Origin: Typhlomys cinereus | Taxonomy: Eukaryota; Chordata; Mammalia; Rodentia; Platacanthomyidae | DNA length: 64,000 nucleotides | Assembly: GCA_023101885.1 (NCBI GenBank) | Contig: JALPQD010000248.1 | Coordinates: 186,001-250,000, forward strand | Direction of reading: 5' to 3' | Shown here: positions 1-11,025 of the stretch, one piece after another | Numbering within the stretch: the stretch's first letter is position 1 | Layout of the letters: each line of letters starts with the position of its first letter | Program-made: the position numbers and the translations under genes | The notes under the pieces: generated by a model | The model's input: the letters and a program-made list of their open reading frames with translations, nothing else | Database searches by the model: none | Told to the model about the DNA's origin: nothing

Positions 1-329
1 GTGCACTGAAAACTTACTATTAGCTCAACTACTAGTTATTTGAATTCATGCTCAAAGCACTACCCTTTAACTGTCAAGTTGACCTTTGTATATAACTCTG
101 ACAAGTTCGATAATATTTTGTGTAAAAGAAACTAAGAATCAGCAAAATTTTCATCATGATATTATAAACATATCAATGGAAATTCCAATGGCTTGGAGTT
201 TATATGAACATATTTAGAACTTAATATATTGCATAATGCTAATTTAAACATAGTTATTTATAAACAAAAATCATTGTGGCATATCAGATGTCATCTTAGA
301 ATTTCAGCTTTCTTAGATTTTCAGAATTC
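1..329. other. AT-rich intergenic DNA
   Basis: No open frame, RNA gene or repeat that I can name. The sequence is AT-rich and leads into the inverted L1 relic that starts near 330. Confidence 0.6.
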
Positions 330-915
330 TGGTTATAACAGTTTCTTGAATGTCTAAGGATTATTGTTTAAAAATTGTTCATTTCATCATCCATTTATTG
401 GATGATTTGCTTACTTTTGGTATGTGCAGCATTTTTTAATTCTTTGAATATTTCAGTTATTTACACTCCATCTGACTTATAATTTGTTCTCCCATTCTGA
501 ATGCTATTTCTTCATACGGTCACAATGGTACAATTAATAAAGAAAACAATCACTAATGTAGACTAGACAGACATAGTTAGAAGAATTTCATTTCACAATG
601 TTCTACTATACTTGTAATCAATGTAGTGATCATGCAAAAATTAAAGTAGAAATACCCTATGCTCCATCAATATCATTTTTAGATATATTTTTGAAGAGCT
701 GTAAAGCTACCTACCCCAGAGTTACCCGTAAATCCATGTTAACTGCAGTGCTATTTACAGTTTCCCAGTTGTCTGTCAAAACACAAATAGAAAAAGAAAA
801 TTTTCTATGCATGCACTAGGAATATGTATGGAGCAATAAAAGAATATTTTAATCTTATCATCCGTTTGAAATTAGATGTAAATGGTGATCATAATATTAA
901 GGCAAAAAACAGATA
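330..915 (+). mobile_element. Old L1 ORF2 relic with internal (5') inversion, copy A
   Basis: Two pieces of L1 ORF2 lie head to head. About 330-540 reads as ORF2 on the minus strand; the stretch at 480-530 matches the ORF2 segment that ends in 'ttctcccattctg' in the younger copies. About 545-915 reads as ORF2 C-terminal region on the plus strand: a 73-residue frame at 598-819 contains KIKVEIPYAP, matching the KLKIEIPYDPAIP stretch of the younger L1s here. This arrangement is the usual product of twin priming during L1 insertion. The relic is heavily mutated. The same junction recurs at 6540-7115, so both come from one insertion that was later duplicated. Confidence 0.65.
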
Positions 916-979
916 CCAAGAGACTGACACACATGTTTCTCTCAATTATGTTTCAAAAACTTCTTTATAGAAATGTAAA

Positions 980-1290
980 TATGTATAAGTATGTATCATC
1001 TATGTATCCCTATATCACTTATATATAATTTATCTATATAATCTATTTATCTATTACATATCTATCTATAATTTATATATCATCTAACCATCCAGTATTT
1101 ATATTTTCATACATGTATTATCTATTAATAATCTATCATGCCTCTATATATCTATCAATACTTAATTTATATGTTATATGTTTATGTATCTTCCTATCAT
1201 CTTACTTTCTGCTACATATCTACTTATGCATCTATCTGTGCATCTTCATATCTACATCTGAATATCAATTGTCTTTTCAGAAAGTAGAAA
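980..1290. repeat. Degenerate TATC/ATCT-rich microsatellite
   Basis: A long run of imperfect ATCT/TATC-like units directly downstream of the L1 relic. The chance ORFs here are isoleucine/tyrosine-rich translations of the repeat. The counterpart tract in block B is at 7170-7545. Confidence 0.7.
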
Positions 1291-3029
1291 TGTTTATTAT
1301 AGCAATAAAAAACCACTCAGAATTCTCCTCTATTCATAATTTATGACTACATACAGACATAAAATGCAAAGATAGGCTCATTGTTTCATGCTGAATGACC
1401 TACCATAAGTTACAACAATAATATTGTCTGCTTTGGTTTTCTGTGAAATAATAATAATATGGGCACTTATGATGAAATGATAGAAAGGAGGATACACATA
1501 TTTCATCGCATGAAATTTAGCATTCCTCAAAAGACAACTCACAGTTTTGCTTATTGTCATCCTTAACATGTTTGAATTTCCAGGATAACCTCTTGATGAT
1601 GCTTAGAAAATATTCTATGGGAACCCATTTTTTTCTTCTGAGCAAAGTAAATTTTTGAGATACATTATTACCCACATACACTAAGATGAGAACAATAACT
1701 TTGCATACCCATGAATGATTTTATTTTGTGTTTCTACACTAACAGCTGTTAACAAATGTTGGGCTAACGGTGTTTACATGAAACCTCCCACAAAGATAGG
1801 TTAATTCTACACTTACTGGATTATGCTGCTTTTCTGCTGATCATGACTAAAAGATGAAGGTCTGAAGACATTCCCAACACTTGCGAATAAAAGGAGTTCA
1901 GAAAAGAGCATCAGCATTGGAATGAATACAATATTAGGTGTTCTTCCTAATACAATCGGAGAAAAGACACAATTAGGGAACTAACTATACTGCAAATAGC
2001 AAACTCAAAGGATAGAAAAAAACTGACTATGTAAGGATACAAGATATGTCCTAATGCATGGCCTTGGAGGTTCAATGCACAGAGTTCACAATTAGCCAAA
2101 TTGGTCCAAAACTAGTCAATTCTCTAAGGATGTCTTCATGTGTACTAAGGGAGAAGGAGAAGAAAATCCAACATTCAAAACAGCATTAGGATTCCTTTTC
2201 AGAAAATAATACTTTATCTGAAGTTGTGGTTGATTTTCTATATTTGAACAGATTCCTTTCATTTCTATTTCATCTTTAATTGGAATCATATAAACATCAC
2301 AGATATCTGGAGTAACTATGCATCTCAGTAAAATAATCTGTTTAATGTCAAAAAATTAATATCATCTATAATCATCATTAATCCTTCATGTGACAACTGG
2401 TAACTTTACAAACCTTTTCAAAATTTGGAAATGTTCTCTTTTCAAACCATTACCATTACATCATCAACTATATTAACAAACAAATAAATAAAACTACAGA
2501 TAAAGTGATGTGATTGACAGAATTTTTAGGGGTCTATATATAGAAAGTTATTACGTTTCTCAACTGCATCCTCAAAATGTCTTTTTATTTACTGAGAAAC
2601 AAAAGAAAAACGAATGTCCAGAAAAGTTGACCCTCAAAGCACGTAACCCTCATGAAGTTGGTAGGTAATATTTCCTCTTGATAATTTCATATCAACGGTC
2701 AGTTTCTTATCAGCGATGTTTTCTTGAAGAACTTACCCAAGACAGGCCTACTGTTCACCTTATTTGTACACAATGCAAGATATTACATGTAGTTTTTAAA
2801 TTGCCCTAGATTAAATGTGGATCTCAGTCTCTCTGGGAATTACACAAAAACTCTGAATATGCTTTATCTACCACATCAACTCATAGAGGGAAATAATTTA
2901 TTTGACAGTTATTTCATGGGATGATTCTTATCAAGTTTCTGGTCTCTATCATACAATTACAAAGTTACAAATAGTTCAGTAAATGGTATATGTTTGATTT
3001 CCCATGACAGACATAACATAATCTTTCTC

Positions 3030-3173
3030 TCATGTATCCATAAGAAATGTCAGAAAATAAAATAGGCACACACAGTCACAAACCACTATCCTTTTGTGTG
3101 TTATCTTTGCTTTGTTTCTCCAGCTTTGTGACTGTGAATATTTTATTTTCTGACATTTCTTATGGATGCATGA
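3030..3173. repeat. Near-perfect inverted repeat (about 50-bp arms, 42-nt loop)
   Basis: The left arm (3030-3082) and right arm (3125-3173) are reverse complements apart from a few mismatches and a small length difference; both contain the 'ccataagaaatgtcagaaaa' string or its complement. The spacer is 3083-3124. The transcript of either strand would fold into a long hairpin. No transposon end or target duplication was recognised around it. Confidence 0.8.
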
Positions 3174-3474
3174 ATGGAAACAAATAATGTGTCAAATAAG
3201 AATGAATATTACACAAAATAAAGACAGAGAAAGAAAGAGAATACTAAGAAAACTTGTGATACATATAGTTATTAGTACCTGGTTCACTGAGATGGATTGA
3301 AATGTCTTTGGAGAGGAAAACAAGGACTAGTAGTTGGAAACAATAACATGATCCAGTGACTACTGGATGTGGCTCACTAATCTACTCACTTGATATTAAT
3401 GCTTGGTGCCCACAGAGAACCGACTTCTAAAACATGTCCCTTGACTTTCACAGGAACATGTTATATAGATGTGC

Positions 3475-3477
<3 letters not shown>

Positions 3478-3539
<62 letters not shown>

Positions 3540-3545
3540 TTCCTT
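3478..3545. repeat. (CT)n microsatellite
   Basis: About 60 bp of almost pure CT, broken by a few TTT. It lies at the edge of a repeat-family copy whose other members here also carry CT/GA runs. The overlapping serine/leucine-rich frames on both strands are translations of the microsatellite. Confidence 0.95.
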
Positions 3546-3745
3546 CTGTTTCTCCCTGCTCTTTCTCCACTTTTCTGTCTCTAGTGACCAGCACAAACAC
3601 CCAGCTTCTGTTTCCAATCATGCCTTCTGCTATGTGATTCTTACCATAATGTCCTATTTATACTGTGGAACTGTAAACAAAATGAATTCCCCATTCTTCC
3701 TCAAGTTGAGTCAGAGTACTGTCTCACAGAAACAAGAAAATGTAA
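3546..3745 (+). repeat. Old LTR-like dispersed repeat, copy 1
   Basis: The stretch 'ctgtggaactgtaaacaaaatgaa...' followed by 'cagaaacaagaaaatgtaacaacagtaa' resembles the abundant mammalian repeat that ends '...ctgtgagccaaaataaacc...cagcaac...actaa'. Five further copies occur in this window: 17900-18250, 43240-43535, 48290-48715, 49185-49515 and 51160-51420. I cannot name the subfamily with certainty. Confidence 0.45.
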
Positions 3746-4540
3746 CAACAGTAAGCACACATGCCCAGATCTTTGCACAGTATACACGACAATGTAACCA
3801 TAGTCTGCTTATGTTTGACCTCATGCTAACTATGTCATCATCATTGTTTTTGTCCAGGAATTCTTTCCAGTATTGCTTTGCATTCATGAAGCAAACTATA
3901 ATACTAAAAGGGGCATAATACACATGGCCTTATAGAGGGAGATGGATATTCAAGGATTTCAGCCTGCAATGCTTATAATTGGATATGTCACTGTTCCTGG
4001 TGCTAGTCATAGAGTTTACAATACTTACCCTTCCCTACCACATCATGCAATACAACCGTGCCAGTGCTTTATCTTCAGATGTTCCATGTGCAAATGGATA
4101 ATGCTTAGCAACAGATCTCCTCACCCATGGCGAGGAACATGCACCTGGGCATCCTAGTCACTATTGGTTCTATCAGTCCCTGTGTGTCATCACCATTACT
4201 GCCTGTCTTTTCCCAACGAACTATTAACAAATATTTATGAAAAAAGACATTGTAAAGTGATCAAGTCCACCCAAGACTAGTTTGAAAATTACTTTATTTG
4301 TGAAAGCCCTAAAGGTACAAAATGCAATATACTGTGGAATTTGCATCACCATAATTAATCTCCTATTATTTTCTTCTTCCCAAATGATATCATTAAAAAG
4401 ACAAGCTTAACTATTTTTCCAATGCCTATGTTGTCTACTATGCCCCTGCATATGTTATTATAAAACAAAATGAAAAATTATAACCATTAACTTGTAGAAA
4501 TAATTTGATGACTTAAGAAGGATGATTACACAATTTGGAT
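3746..4540. other. Intergenic DNA downstream of the OR frame
   Basis: No coding or repeat feature recognised. It ends in a T-run at about 4541-4560, which is an A-run on the OR strand 17 bp beyond the OR stop codon. No AATAAA precedes that run. Confidence 0.5.
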
Positions 4541-4577
4541 ATTCTTTTTTTTTTTTTTTTGTCTTTTGCAGCTTGCA

Positions 4578-5540
4578 TCAAGCTCTGGATAATAGTCCTC
4601 TACTGTAGATTCTCCTTAGGGCACTTATAATCTCCTTGTTCCTCAGGCTGTAAATGAAGGGATTCAGCATAGGGGTGACAACAGCATAAATGACTGTGGC
4701 TACTAGTATCCTTGCAGGGAACTCTGAATTAGATGATCCAAGATACACGCCAATGATTGTTATATAAAATAAGCAAACAACTGTCAAGTGAGATCCACAA
4801 GTGGAAAAGGCTTTAGACCTCCCTCCTGTTGATGACATTTTCATGATGTTGGATACAATTTTATAGTAAGAGAAAAGAATTGCTGTCACAGGGATAAATC
4901 CATACACAGTCCCAATAACATATAAAACAACATTGCTTGAGAAAGAGTCAGAGCAAACAAGATTAACGAGATGAGAGGGATCACAGAAGAAATTGGAGAT
5001 TTCTATATCTTTAACATGAGTAAATTGTAAGACAAACAAATTGTTTGCCTGGGAATCCACAAGGCTGAGTAACAAAGCCCCCAAAATTAAGGAAGCACAG
5101 AGTCGAGGGTTCATGATGACAGAATAGTGCAGAGGATGACAGATTGCCACAAACCTGTCATAGGCCATCACAGTAAGGAGCATGTCATCCATACATGCAA
5201 AGAAGAGATTGATAGACATCTGTATCAGGCAGCCCACATAGGAAATGGCTCTGTTATTTGTTTGGATATTTATGATCATCATTGGAACTGTGGTGGAGAT
5301 GAAGAAGATGTCAATCAAGGACAGATTACAGAGAAAGAAGTACATGGGAATGTGGAGGTGAGAGTCAAAGATGATAAGTAAGATGGTGATCAGGTTCCCA
5401 AGCACAGTGGCCAGGTACATGAAGATAAACAGTCCATATAAGATTGTTTGAAGGTCTGGGTTTTCTGATATTTGCATGAGATAGAATTCAGAAATAAATG
5501 TTAAATTTTGATCCTGTATTTTTCTTGGACACCTGTACAC
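4578..5540 (-). CDS. Olfactory receptor, family-7-like; full frame but expected ATG start is ATA
   Basis: Class II odorant receptor, a seven-helix G-protein-coupled receptor of the olfactory neuron membrane. Counting from the GTG at 5538-5540, the frame has 320 residues, but no ATG precedes it. Aligned with the OR at 46714, where ATG starts MGIYNCT, this gene has ATA (5517-5519) followed by QDQNLT. From that codon the length is 313 residues, normal for an OR. Visible signatures: N-glycosylation site NLT (residues 12-14), HIPMYFFL at the end of helix 1/loop, [10 protein letters not shown] at the end of helix 3, [10 protein letters not shown] in helix 6 and [12 protein letters not shown] in helix 7. 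There is no internal stop or frameshift. It may be a recent pseudogene, or may start from an upstream exon or at Met22, which would lose the glycosylation site. A splice acceptor lies just upstream. Family-7 assignment is from the SVIMNPRLC and ISTTVP-type motifs; the order and spacing of motifs are normal. Confidence 0.85.
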   Translation of the reverse strand: MYRCPRKIQDQNLTFISEFYLMQISENPDLQTILYGLFIFMYLATVLGNLITILLIIFDSHLHIPMYFFLCNLSLIDIFFISTTVPMMIINIQTNNRAISYVGCLIQMSINLFFACMDDMLLTVMAYDRFVAICHPLHYSVIMNPRLCASLILGALLLSLVDSQANNLFVLQFTHVKDIEISNFFCDPSHLVNLVCSDSFSSNVVLYVIGTVYGFIPVTAILFSYYKIVSNIMKMSSTGGRSKAFSTCGSHLTVVCLFYITIIGVYLGSSNSEFPARILVATVIYAVVTPMLNPFIYSLRNKEIISALRRIYSRGLLSRA

Positions 5541-5555
5541 AAAGAAAAAAATGAT
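5533..5555 (-). promoter_or_regulatory. Splice acceptor of the OR coding exon
   Basis: On the minus strand a pyrimidine tract (7 T, C, 3 T) runs into 'gtgtacag', and the exon would begin at 5532. The putative start position (ATA) lies 13 nt into the exon. In the OR pseudogene at 46714 the ATG lies 14 nt after a comparable acceptor. OR coding exons normally follow a noncoding first exon, so this fits the family. Confidence 0.6.
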
Positions 5556-6539
5556 GATGCCAAATTAGTACAAAATAAGTGTCAATCTGCATATGTTTTT
5601 ATACCTTGCATGAAGTTTAGAGGACTTTACAAACAACATTAAGTTGACCTTACACCCATGGTCATACTTCTTCCAGTTGCTAAGACTAGATTTTTGTGCC
5701 ACTGTCAAGTATTAATGATTAACATACTCAGAATTTTAAGCTATTAACGATAGGCAGTATTTATCCCTTGTAGCATATAAATTCTTCCATTTTATTGCCG
5801 TGGTTTCTGTGCTGCTTATTTCTTCTTCAAACCACATGTTTTACTGATATGACATTTCAGGCATAGAAATCAGAACAATTTTCAAGGTCTAATTTATTCC
5901 CACAGATATAGGTCATCTATTCATTTCAGAAAAGTATGAAATAAAAAGCAACACTTGGGACTGGTAAGATGAGTAGTAGAAAAAGGTTCCTAGTCTTCCC
6001 ATGGTTATCTAGCAAGAAAATGGACTTTCAAAATCTGTCCTTTGAACTCCAAGCATGTGCTTTACTGTGGCTTGCATTTGTCCTTTCTCTCTGTCTCTCT
6101 CTGTTTCTGATGCCCTGTCTTTCTCCCTCCATATGTAGAATATTTTAAGATATAAATATGCTTGCAATTCAGTAGTAAGAGTCATTTTCAGTAAAACAAC
6201 CTAAGAATCACTGAGATTTGCTTTAGGTTATCCTATCATATCAGTACAAATGTCCATAATTTGGTATTCATACATATTACTATTAGATTTACTTTGGTCA
6301 TTTACAATAAAAAATATTTGTTACATTTCACAGTTTTATATATCATCTTGTAATTTGAACAGTTAGGTTTTCAGATTTCAAGGATACATGGATATACTTG
6401 TACTATGTTCATTTGGATTTGTTTGTTTTTAAAAAATAATTTAGTGAATTAATAGATGTTTTAATAGATGTGACTGACTTGATCAGGTGAAATATAATCA
6501 TAATGCTATTTTAATTTTCATGTGCTTGATAGATAATTT
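5556..6539. other. Intergenic DNA upstream of the OR
   Basis: AT-rich, with a short TCTC tract near 6086-6120. It should hold the intron and perhaps the noncoding first exon of the minus-strand OR, but no promoter or donor site can be picked out with confidence. Confidence 0.4.
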
Positions 6540-7115
6540 TGTTCATTTTTGTTTAATGATGGTTTCTAATTCATGATTTGATGATTGTCTGTTCATTATT
6601 CCCTTTATTGACCAAATTGCTTGATTTTTTGATGTTAGATAATTGTTTATTTCTTTGTATAGTGTGGGTATTAATTGTCTGTCTTATGTAAAGGTAGCAA
6701 AGAATTGCTCTCACTCAGTATGCGTCTTCATATTGTCACAATGACTATCACTGAAAAGGCAAGCAATCACTAATGGACAAGAATGTATGTAAAATGACAT
6801 TTATACAATTCTATTGTGAAATCTAGTTAGTTCAGCTACATTGGAAAACAACATAGAGATTCTTCACAAACAAAAGTAGAACTACCATGTTACCCAGGCC
6901 CATATTTTTGTGTACATTCTTGAAAAGGTATAAAACAACATACCATAGAGCTACTTTCACATCCATTGTTACTAGTAGCCAAGGCATAGATTCAGACTAA
7001 TTACCTGTGAATAAACAAATAGATAATAAAGATTTTGTATATTTATATAAGGGAGTTATACTGAGCACTAAGGAAGATTAGAATTTTAATATTTGTTGGA
7101 AAATAGTTGCAAATT
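6540..7115 (+). mobile_element. Old L1 ORF2 relic with internal inversion, copy B
   Basis: Counterpart of 330-915. The part up to about 6740 matches ORF2 in minus orientation. The part from about 6760 matches the ORF2 C-terminal region in plus orientation: 'gagattcttcacaaacaaaagtagaactacc' corresponds to the stretch encoding KKLKIE(I/M)PY in the younger L1s. Both copies share 'caatcactaatg' next to the orientation switch. It is too mutated to have an open frame. Confidence 0.65.
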
Positions 7116-7169
7116 ATCATCATAAAATTTAGCCAAGTGGTAAAACATTTAAAAAATGATATATGTTTC

Positions 7170-7545
7170 CCAATTATGTTCCTAAGAATTCTTTAAAGAT
7201 ACACAGATCTAGGTGTATAACAATCATCTATCTCATTGCAATTTATCAGTCTATAAATGAATTTATCCTTTATCTATCATCTTTCTACTTAATTATCTAA
7301 CATCTGTCTATAATCTATGTACCATCTATCTGTAATTTATGTACCATCAATCCATTTATCATTTATATATCACATATGTATTACATATTTATCATGAATC
7401 TACCTACCACGTGTCTATCACTAATACATTACCTATCATCTATTTATCATCTATACATTTCTCATTTAACTTCTATAATCTACCCATATTTTATATTTCA
7501 TTTATCATAACTCTAACTGAAATCCTATCTATCTTCACAGAAAAA
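7170..7545. repeat. Degenerate TATC/ATCT-rich microsatellite (block B)
   Basis: Imperfect ATCT/ATCA-type units in the same position relative to the inverted L1 as the tract at 980-1290. The 69-residue frame over it is tyrosine/histidine-rich repeat translation. Confidence 0.7.
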
Positions 7546-9134
7546 TGAAAGATCAAGTTCTATGATCAGGGAAATAATGAGTCAGATATTTTCCTTTCAT
7601 CATACATTGTGATGATAGATACACAGAAAAATACAAATACTGTATCACTGTTTGTGCTCAGTGGCCCACAATGAGTTACAAAATTATATTGTACACTTTG
7701 CATATGAGATAATAATAATGTGGACACTTAAAATCAGATGACATTAACATTTCATATATTTTGATCACTATCTTCCTCATCAAAATCCACTTCAATCCTC
7801 TTATAGGATATAGAAATTATACTTTAGGTACATGTCTGTTTTGAGCACAAACCTTCAAAACCACTATAAAATATTATTGCACACATAAAGGAAGAATAAA
7901 TATATATTCAATTCACGGTTTCCATAACTAATGAGTGATGTTATTTGTATTAATACACATATGTATAATCAAATGATGAAACAACAATACTTGATTTGAC
8001 CTTTCACAAGCTTGGGGTTCTTCCATACTTACTGTATTATGCTGTTTCTTTGCTGTAAACTGCAACTCTGACAACATTCCCAGACCTTAGAAACCAAAAG
8101 AAAAACAAAGAACTCAGATTAGACCATCACTCTCCAAATATGTACACTTTCAGAAGGATTTCCTAGTGAATACAACCAAAACAGAATAACAGATATGGAA
8201 CTAATAATTATAGTGGATGCATCATACTCAAAGAAGTAAAAATAGCTGATTATGTAATGATTCAAATGAATATATGAACCAATCTATGACCTTGGAAGCT
8301 CAATGCACAGAGATCACTATTAAACAAATTGGTCCAAATTAGCCCATTCCCTAAGGACACCTTCAAGTTTACTGAGGGAGAAGAATGATCAATGCCAAGA
8401 AATGTTTTTGGAATCGTATATTCACGAAACAGTTTTTGTGTGAAATTTTATTTCATTTTTCACATCGAATGAGACTCATTCATTTATCACTGACCATTTA
8501 ATTACTTTCACAAAAACATCACAGACACCTAAAATTAGAATTCTACTAACTACACAAATCATTGAAATCAATTATATATTGTCCTTAAATTATCACCAGC
8601 CATCATTAACATGAAGTCCACATTTACAATTGCAACTTTCTTATCATTGTAATTTTATTATTTATATTTATTGTAAACAACCTCCATTCTAGTATGAACT
8701 TTATCAATAAACAAAAAGCACTAAACTGCCGAATGACAGATATAAGATACAAGATTTATAGAGGTATATATAAAATGTTATTATTTTTGCAGACTATATT
8801 GAAAAGATTTTCTTCTATGATCCTAAATTTAATGGATTTAATAAGTGATAATTCCTTTTAGCAATTATAGGTCAGTGATAAGATTCTCATCGTCAGCATT
8901 TTTTGTAAATACCTAAAATTTGCATAAAGTTCACATCATTTGTGCACAAGAGAGTGCATGTTGACTCAAAAGTATCCTAATTTATATAAAATTGTGGAAT
9001 TCATTCTCTATGAATCACATAGAAACACTTAACATGGTCAAGTTATTTAATACCTATCATCTCATGGAGTGAAATCATTTATTTGACAATTATTTTACAG
9101 AACACTCATTAACAAGGTTTTGTGCCTTTTTTGT

Positions 9135-9360
9135 TTATAAATTTTATTTTTTACCTAGCTATATAAGCTCAATGTGTAGGTATCCTCGCCCCCCATCTCT
9201 TTTTCCCTTCCCCTCCCCTTTTCTAACCCCCTATTCTATTCTCTATCCTACATCTCCTTTTCCCCTCTTACCCTTCCCCTTTTGGTGTTTCCCTCCTCCT
9301 TCCCACCCTCTACAGTTCCGACATTAGTGGGCAGCCCAAGAAGGGGCCCCAAGGTATGTT
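9135..9360 (-). mobile_element. L1 3' end fragment, older 3'-UTR type
   Basis: Read on the minus strand it gives 'gggcagcccaagaag'-side sequence (about 9330-9350) followed by a purine-rich tract and a 'gcttatatagcta' tail with A-rich end. The same order occurs in plus orientation at 48728-49040 and 59030-59345. It interrupts block B but is absent from blocks A and C, so it inserted after the duplication. Confidence 0.65.
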
Positions 9361-10104
9361 ATACCTTTATATATCACACAAAAACAACTTCTTCAAAGAG
9401 CAAGCACAAAGTACATATTTGATTTGTAATTACTGATTTAATAATTTTGCTACTAATTATCCTCCAATCTTACAGCAAAGATTTGTCTTTGTGGCCAATA
9501 TTCTGTATTTTTAATATGCACCATGGAAAATATTATCAAGGTACATATAATAATGATTTTAATTTAATTCAATTAAAATTCAATATAACACAGAGAACAT
9601 TGCTTGTCTTATCATGGTAGAAATGATTATGCTCTGAGATGGAAGAAATCAAATGAATATCTTAATTTTTTGCAAATTTCTCCTTTTTACTACTTAATGG
9701 ATGTCATTTTCTGTTGCTTTACTACTGAAGGAAAGGTGTCATATAACGACCATGGATACCAAATATTATGTCCTACAGTATGCATGTACTTCATTGAAAT
9801 CAATTACTCATTGCTGCCAAATTACACCAAACATCACTGCCATAAGATATCTGCTAAAAATGGTGACGCTATAATTATTTAAAAAATTTTATTGATCTCT
9901 CTTTAGAGATAATTGTTATTGTAACATGATATCTATTGATAAATAAGAGGCATAAAATTGTCAAAGTATAGACACAGAAGATCCGGATTTTTCATGGGAT
10001 CTATAGAGTGCTGTTGCTTTTTCCAAACTTTATCCACAAAGTATCATTATATTTATTGAGGGAAAGTTACAGGAGAAAGTGAATATTGAGAAGTGACTTG
10101 CATC
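9361..10104. other. Intergenic DNA, first part continuing block B
   Basis: The first 200 bp align with block C (for example 'gtctttgtggccaatattctgtatttttaat' with 11325-11370). A 92-codon plus-strand frame at 9604-9882 has no recognisable domain and is probably chance. Confidence 0.4.
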
Positions 10105-10120
10105 AAAGCACCTAAAGTTT

Positions 10121-11010
10121 TTTTTATTATTTATTTCTTCCACTCATACAAAGTTGATAAGTTGTAGGGGTTGCTAGGCCCAGAAGCCTGAGCTCTGGAT
10201 GATACATTAGCAACTGAACAGGCCATTGAGTGACTCCTCCCTTGGGTGGTTGAGTTTGCCTCTTGTCTGCAAGACAATGATAGGCTAAATTCCCTCCTTG
10301 GAAATTGAGAAAACTCTTGGGTCATTTGGAACACTTTTGTTTCTCTAAGAAACTTGTTGGGCTGTTCCTCCCCCAACAGTTCTGTCCTGCTTACCTGTGA
10401 GATGTTAATGCACAGACCAGGTAACTGTTTTGAGGCATACATTGTCCATTCTAGCAACAAGGTGACATGCCTGTTTAGCATACCTGGCGACATCATGTCT
10501 TGTCCCACAGCAGCTAGATGTCACTCCTGACTTCTCTTTATTAACTAGAATGCATATGTTTTACATAATCCTGCAAAGAATTTGGTTCTGCTCCTCTTTG
10601 ATGTTTTCCTGAATTTGGCCCTGTTTCTTGATTATAAAACCCCTGTGCTTTTACAATAAAGTTGGCTTGGACGATAAGGGACATCCAAGACCCCCTCTGA
10701 CCTAAGCCTGAAACTTTTAATTCCTACCACTCCCACTTCAGATTTCCACCTTTGTAGGTTCGGGTTCATGCTGGTTCGTGGGCTGGGACAATAAGTACCA
10801 CATTCCACTCCCTCCCTCCACCCCGCTTTGGATCCCCTTTCTCGCTTCCCCCTTTTTCCTTTCCTTTCCCCCCTCCTTCCCTTTCTCCCAGTGCTCCCTC
10901 CCCCACCCCATTCCTGGAGCATCCTTTAGTGTACATGTCAAACTTCCCTCTGGGTCCTCTTCTCTGATGAGGTGTAAGGACTCAGTGGCATTCCCTAGAA
11001 ATCTTTCTTG
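10121..11010 (-). mobile_element. 5'-truncated L1 3' fragment, split by a solo LTR
   Basis: On the minus strand this is the L1 3' UTR with its polypurine tract and A-rich tail, cut into two pieces (10121-10156 and 10797-11010). The target duplication is 'aaagcacctaaagtt' (10105-10119) versus 'aaagcacttaaagtt' (11011-11025), 14 of 15 matching. Without the LTR the L1 piece is only about 260 bp. Confidence 0.85.
10163..10790 (+). mobile_element. Solo LTR of an ERVK-type endogenous retrovirus
   Basis: The element is 628 bp, begins TGTAGGGG and ends GGGACA (TG...CA). It is flanked by a perfect 6-bp target duplication ATAAGT (10157-10162 and 10791-10796); six bp is typical of class II (ERVK/IAP-like) elements. 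A TATAAA (10633-10638) and an AATAAA (10655-10660) are in the right order for plus orientation, giving U3 of about 470 bp, a very short R and U5. No internal retroviral sequence remains, so it is a recombination product. The frame at 10131-10508 is antisense chance coding. Confidence 0.85.
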
Positions 11011-11025
11011 AAAGCACTTAAAGTT

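Larger units (their letters stand above)
330..2990 (+). repeat. Paralogous block A of an old tandem duplication
   Basis: This stretch aligns in order with block B (6540-9140). Shared landmarks are the inverted L1, a TATC-rich tract, the 'aataataatatgggcactta' region (1448-1470 versus 7710-7730), the 'attggtccaaa' region (about 2100 versus 8330) and the 'tttatttgacagttatttca' region (about 2897 versus 9078). Identity is patchy, so the duplication is old. Between the landmarks there is no gene. Confidence 0.6.
6540..9140 (+). repeat. Paralogous block B of the tandem duplication
   Basis: Aligns with block A (330-2990) and, at its end, with block C (11026-11430). An L1 3' end (about 9135-9360) interrupts it; block similarity resumes at 'atatatcacac' near 9370 and fades by about 9560. 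There is no coding sequence in it. Confidence 0.6.

Noticed and set aside
3390..3637. Overlapping serine/leucine- and arginine/glutamate-rich frames
   Set aside because: Translations of the (CT)n microsatellite on both strands; no codon structure or start context.
4541..4560. A-run just beyond the OR stop as a sign that the OR is a retrocopy
   Set aside because: The upstream splice acceptor is retained and there is no AATAAA, so a processed copy is unlikely.
9604..9882. 92-codon plus-strand frame
   Set aside because: No domain, signal peptide or conserved start; length is within chance for this window.
10131..10508. 125-codon minus-strand frame
   Set aside because: Lies antisense within the solo LTR and crosses its boundary with the L1 fragment.
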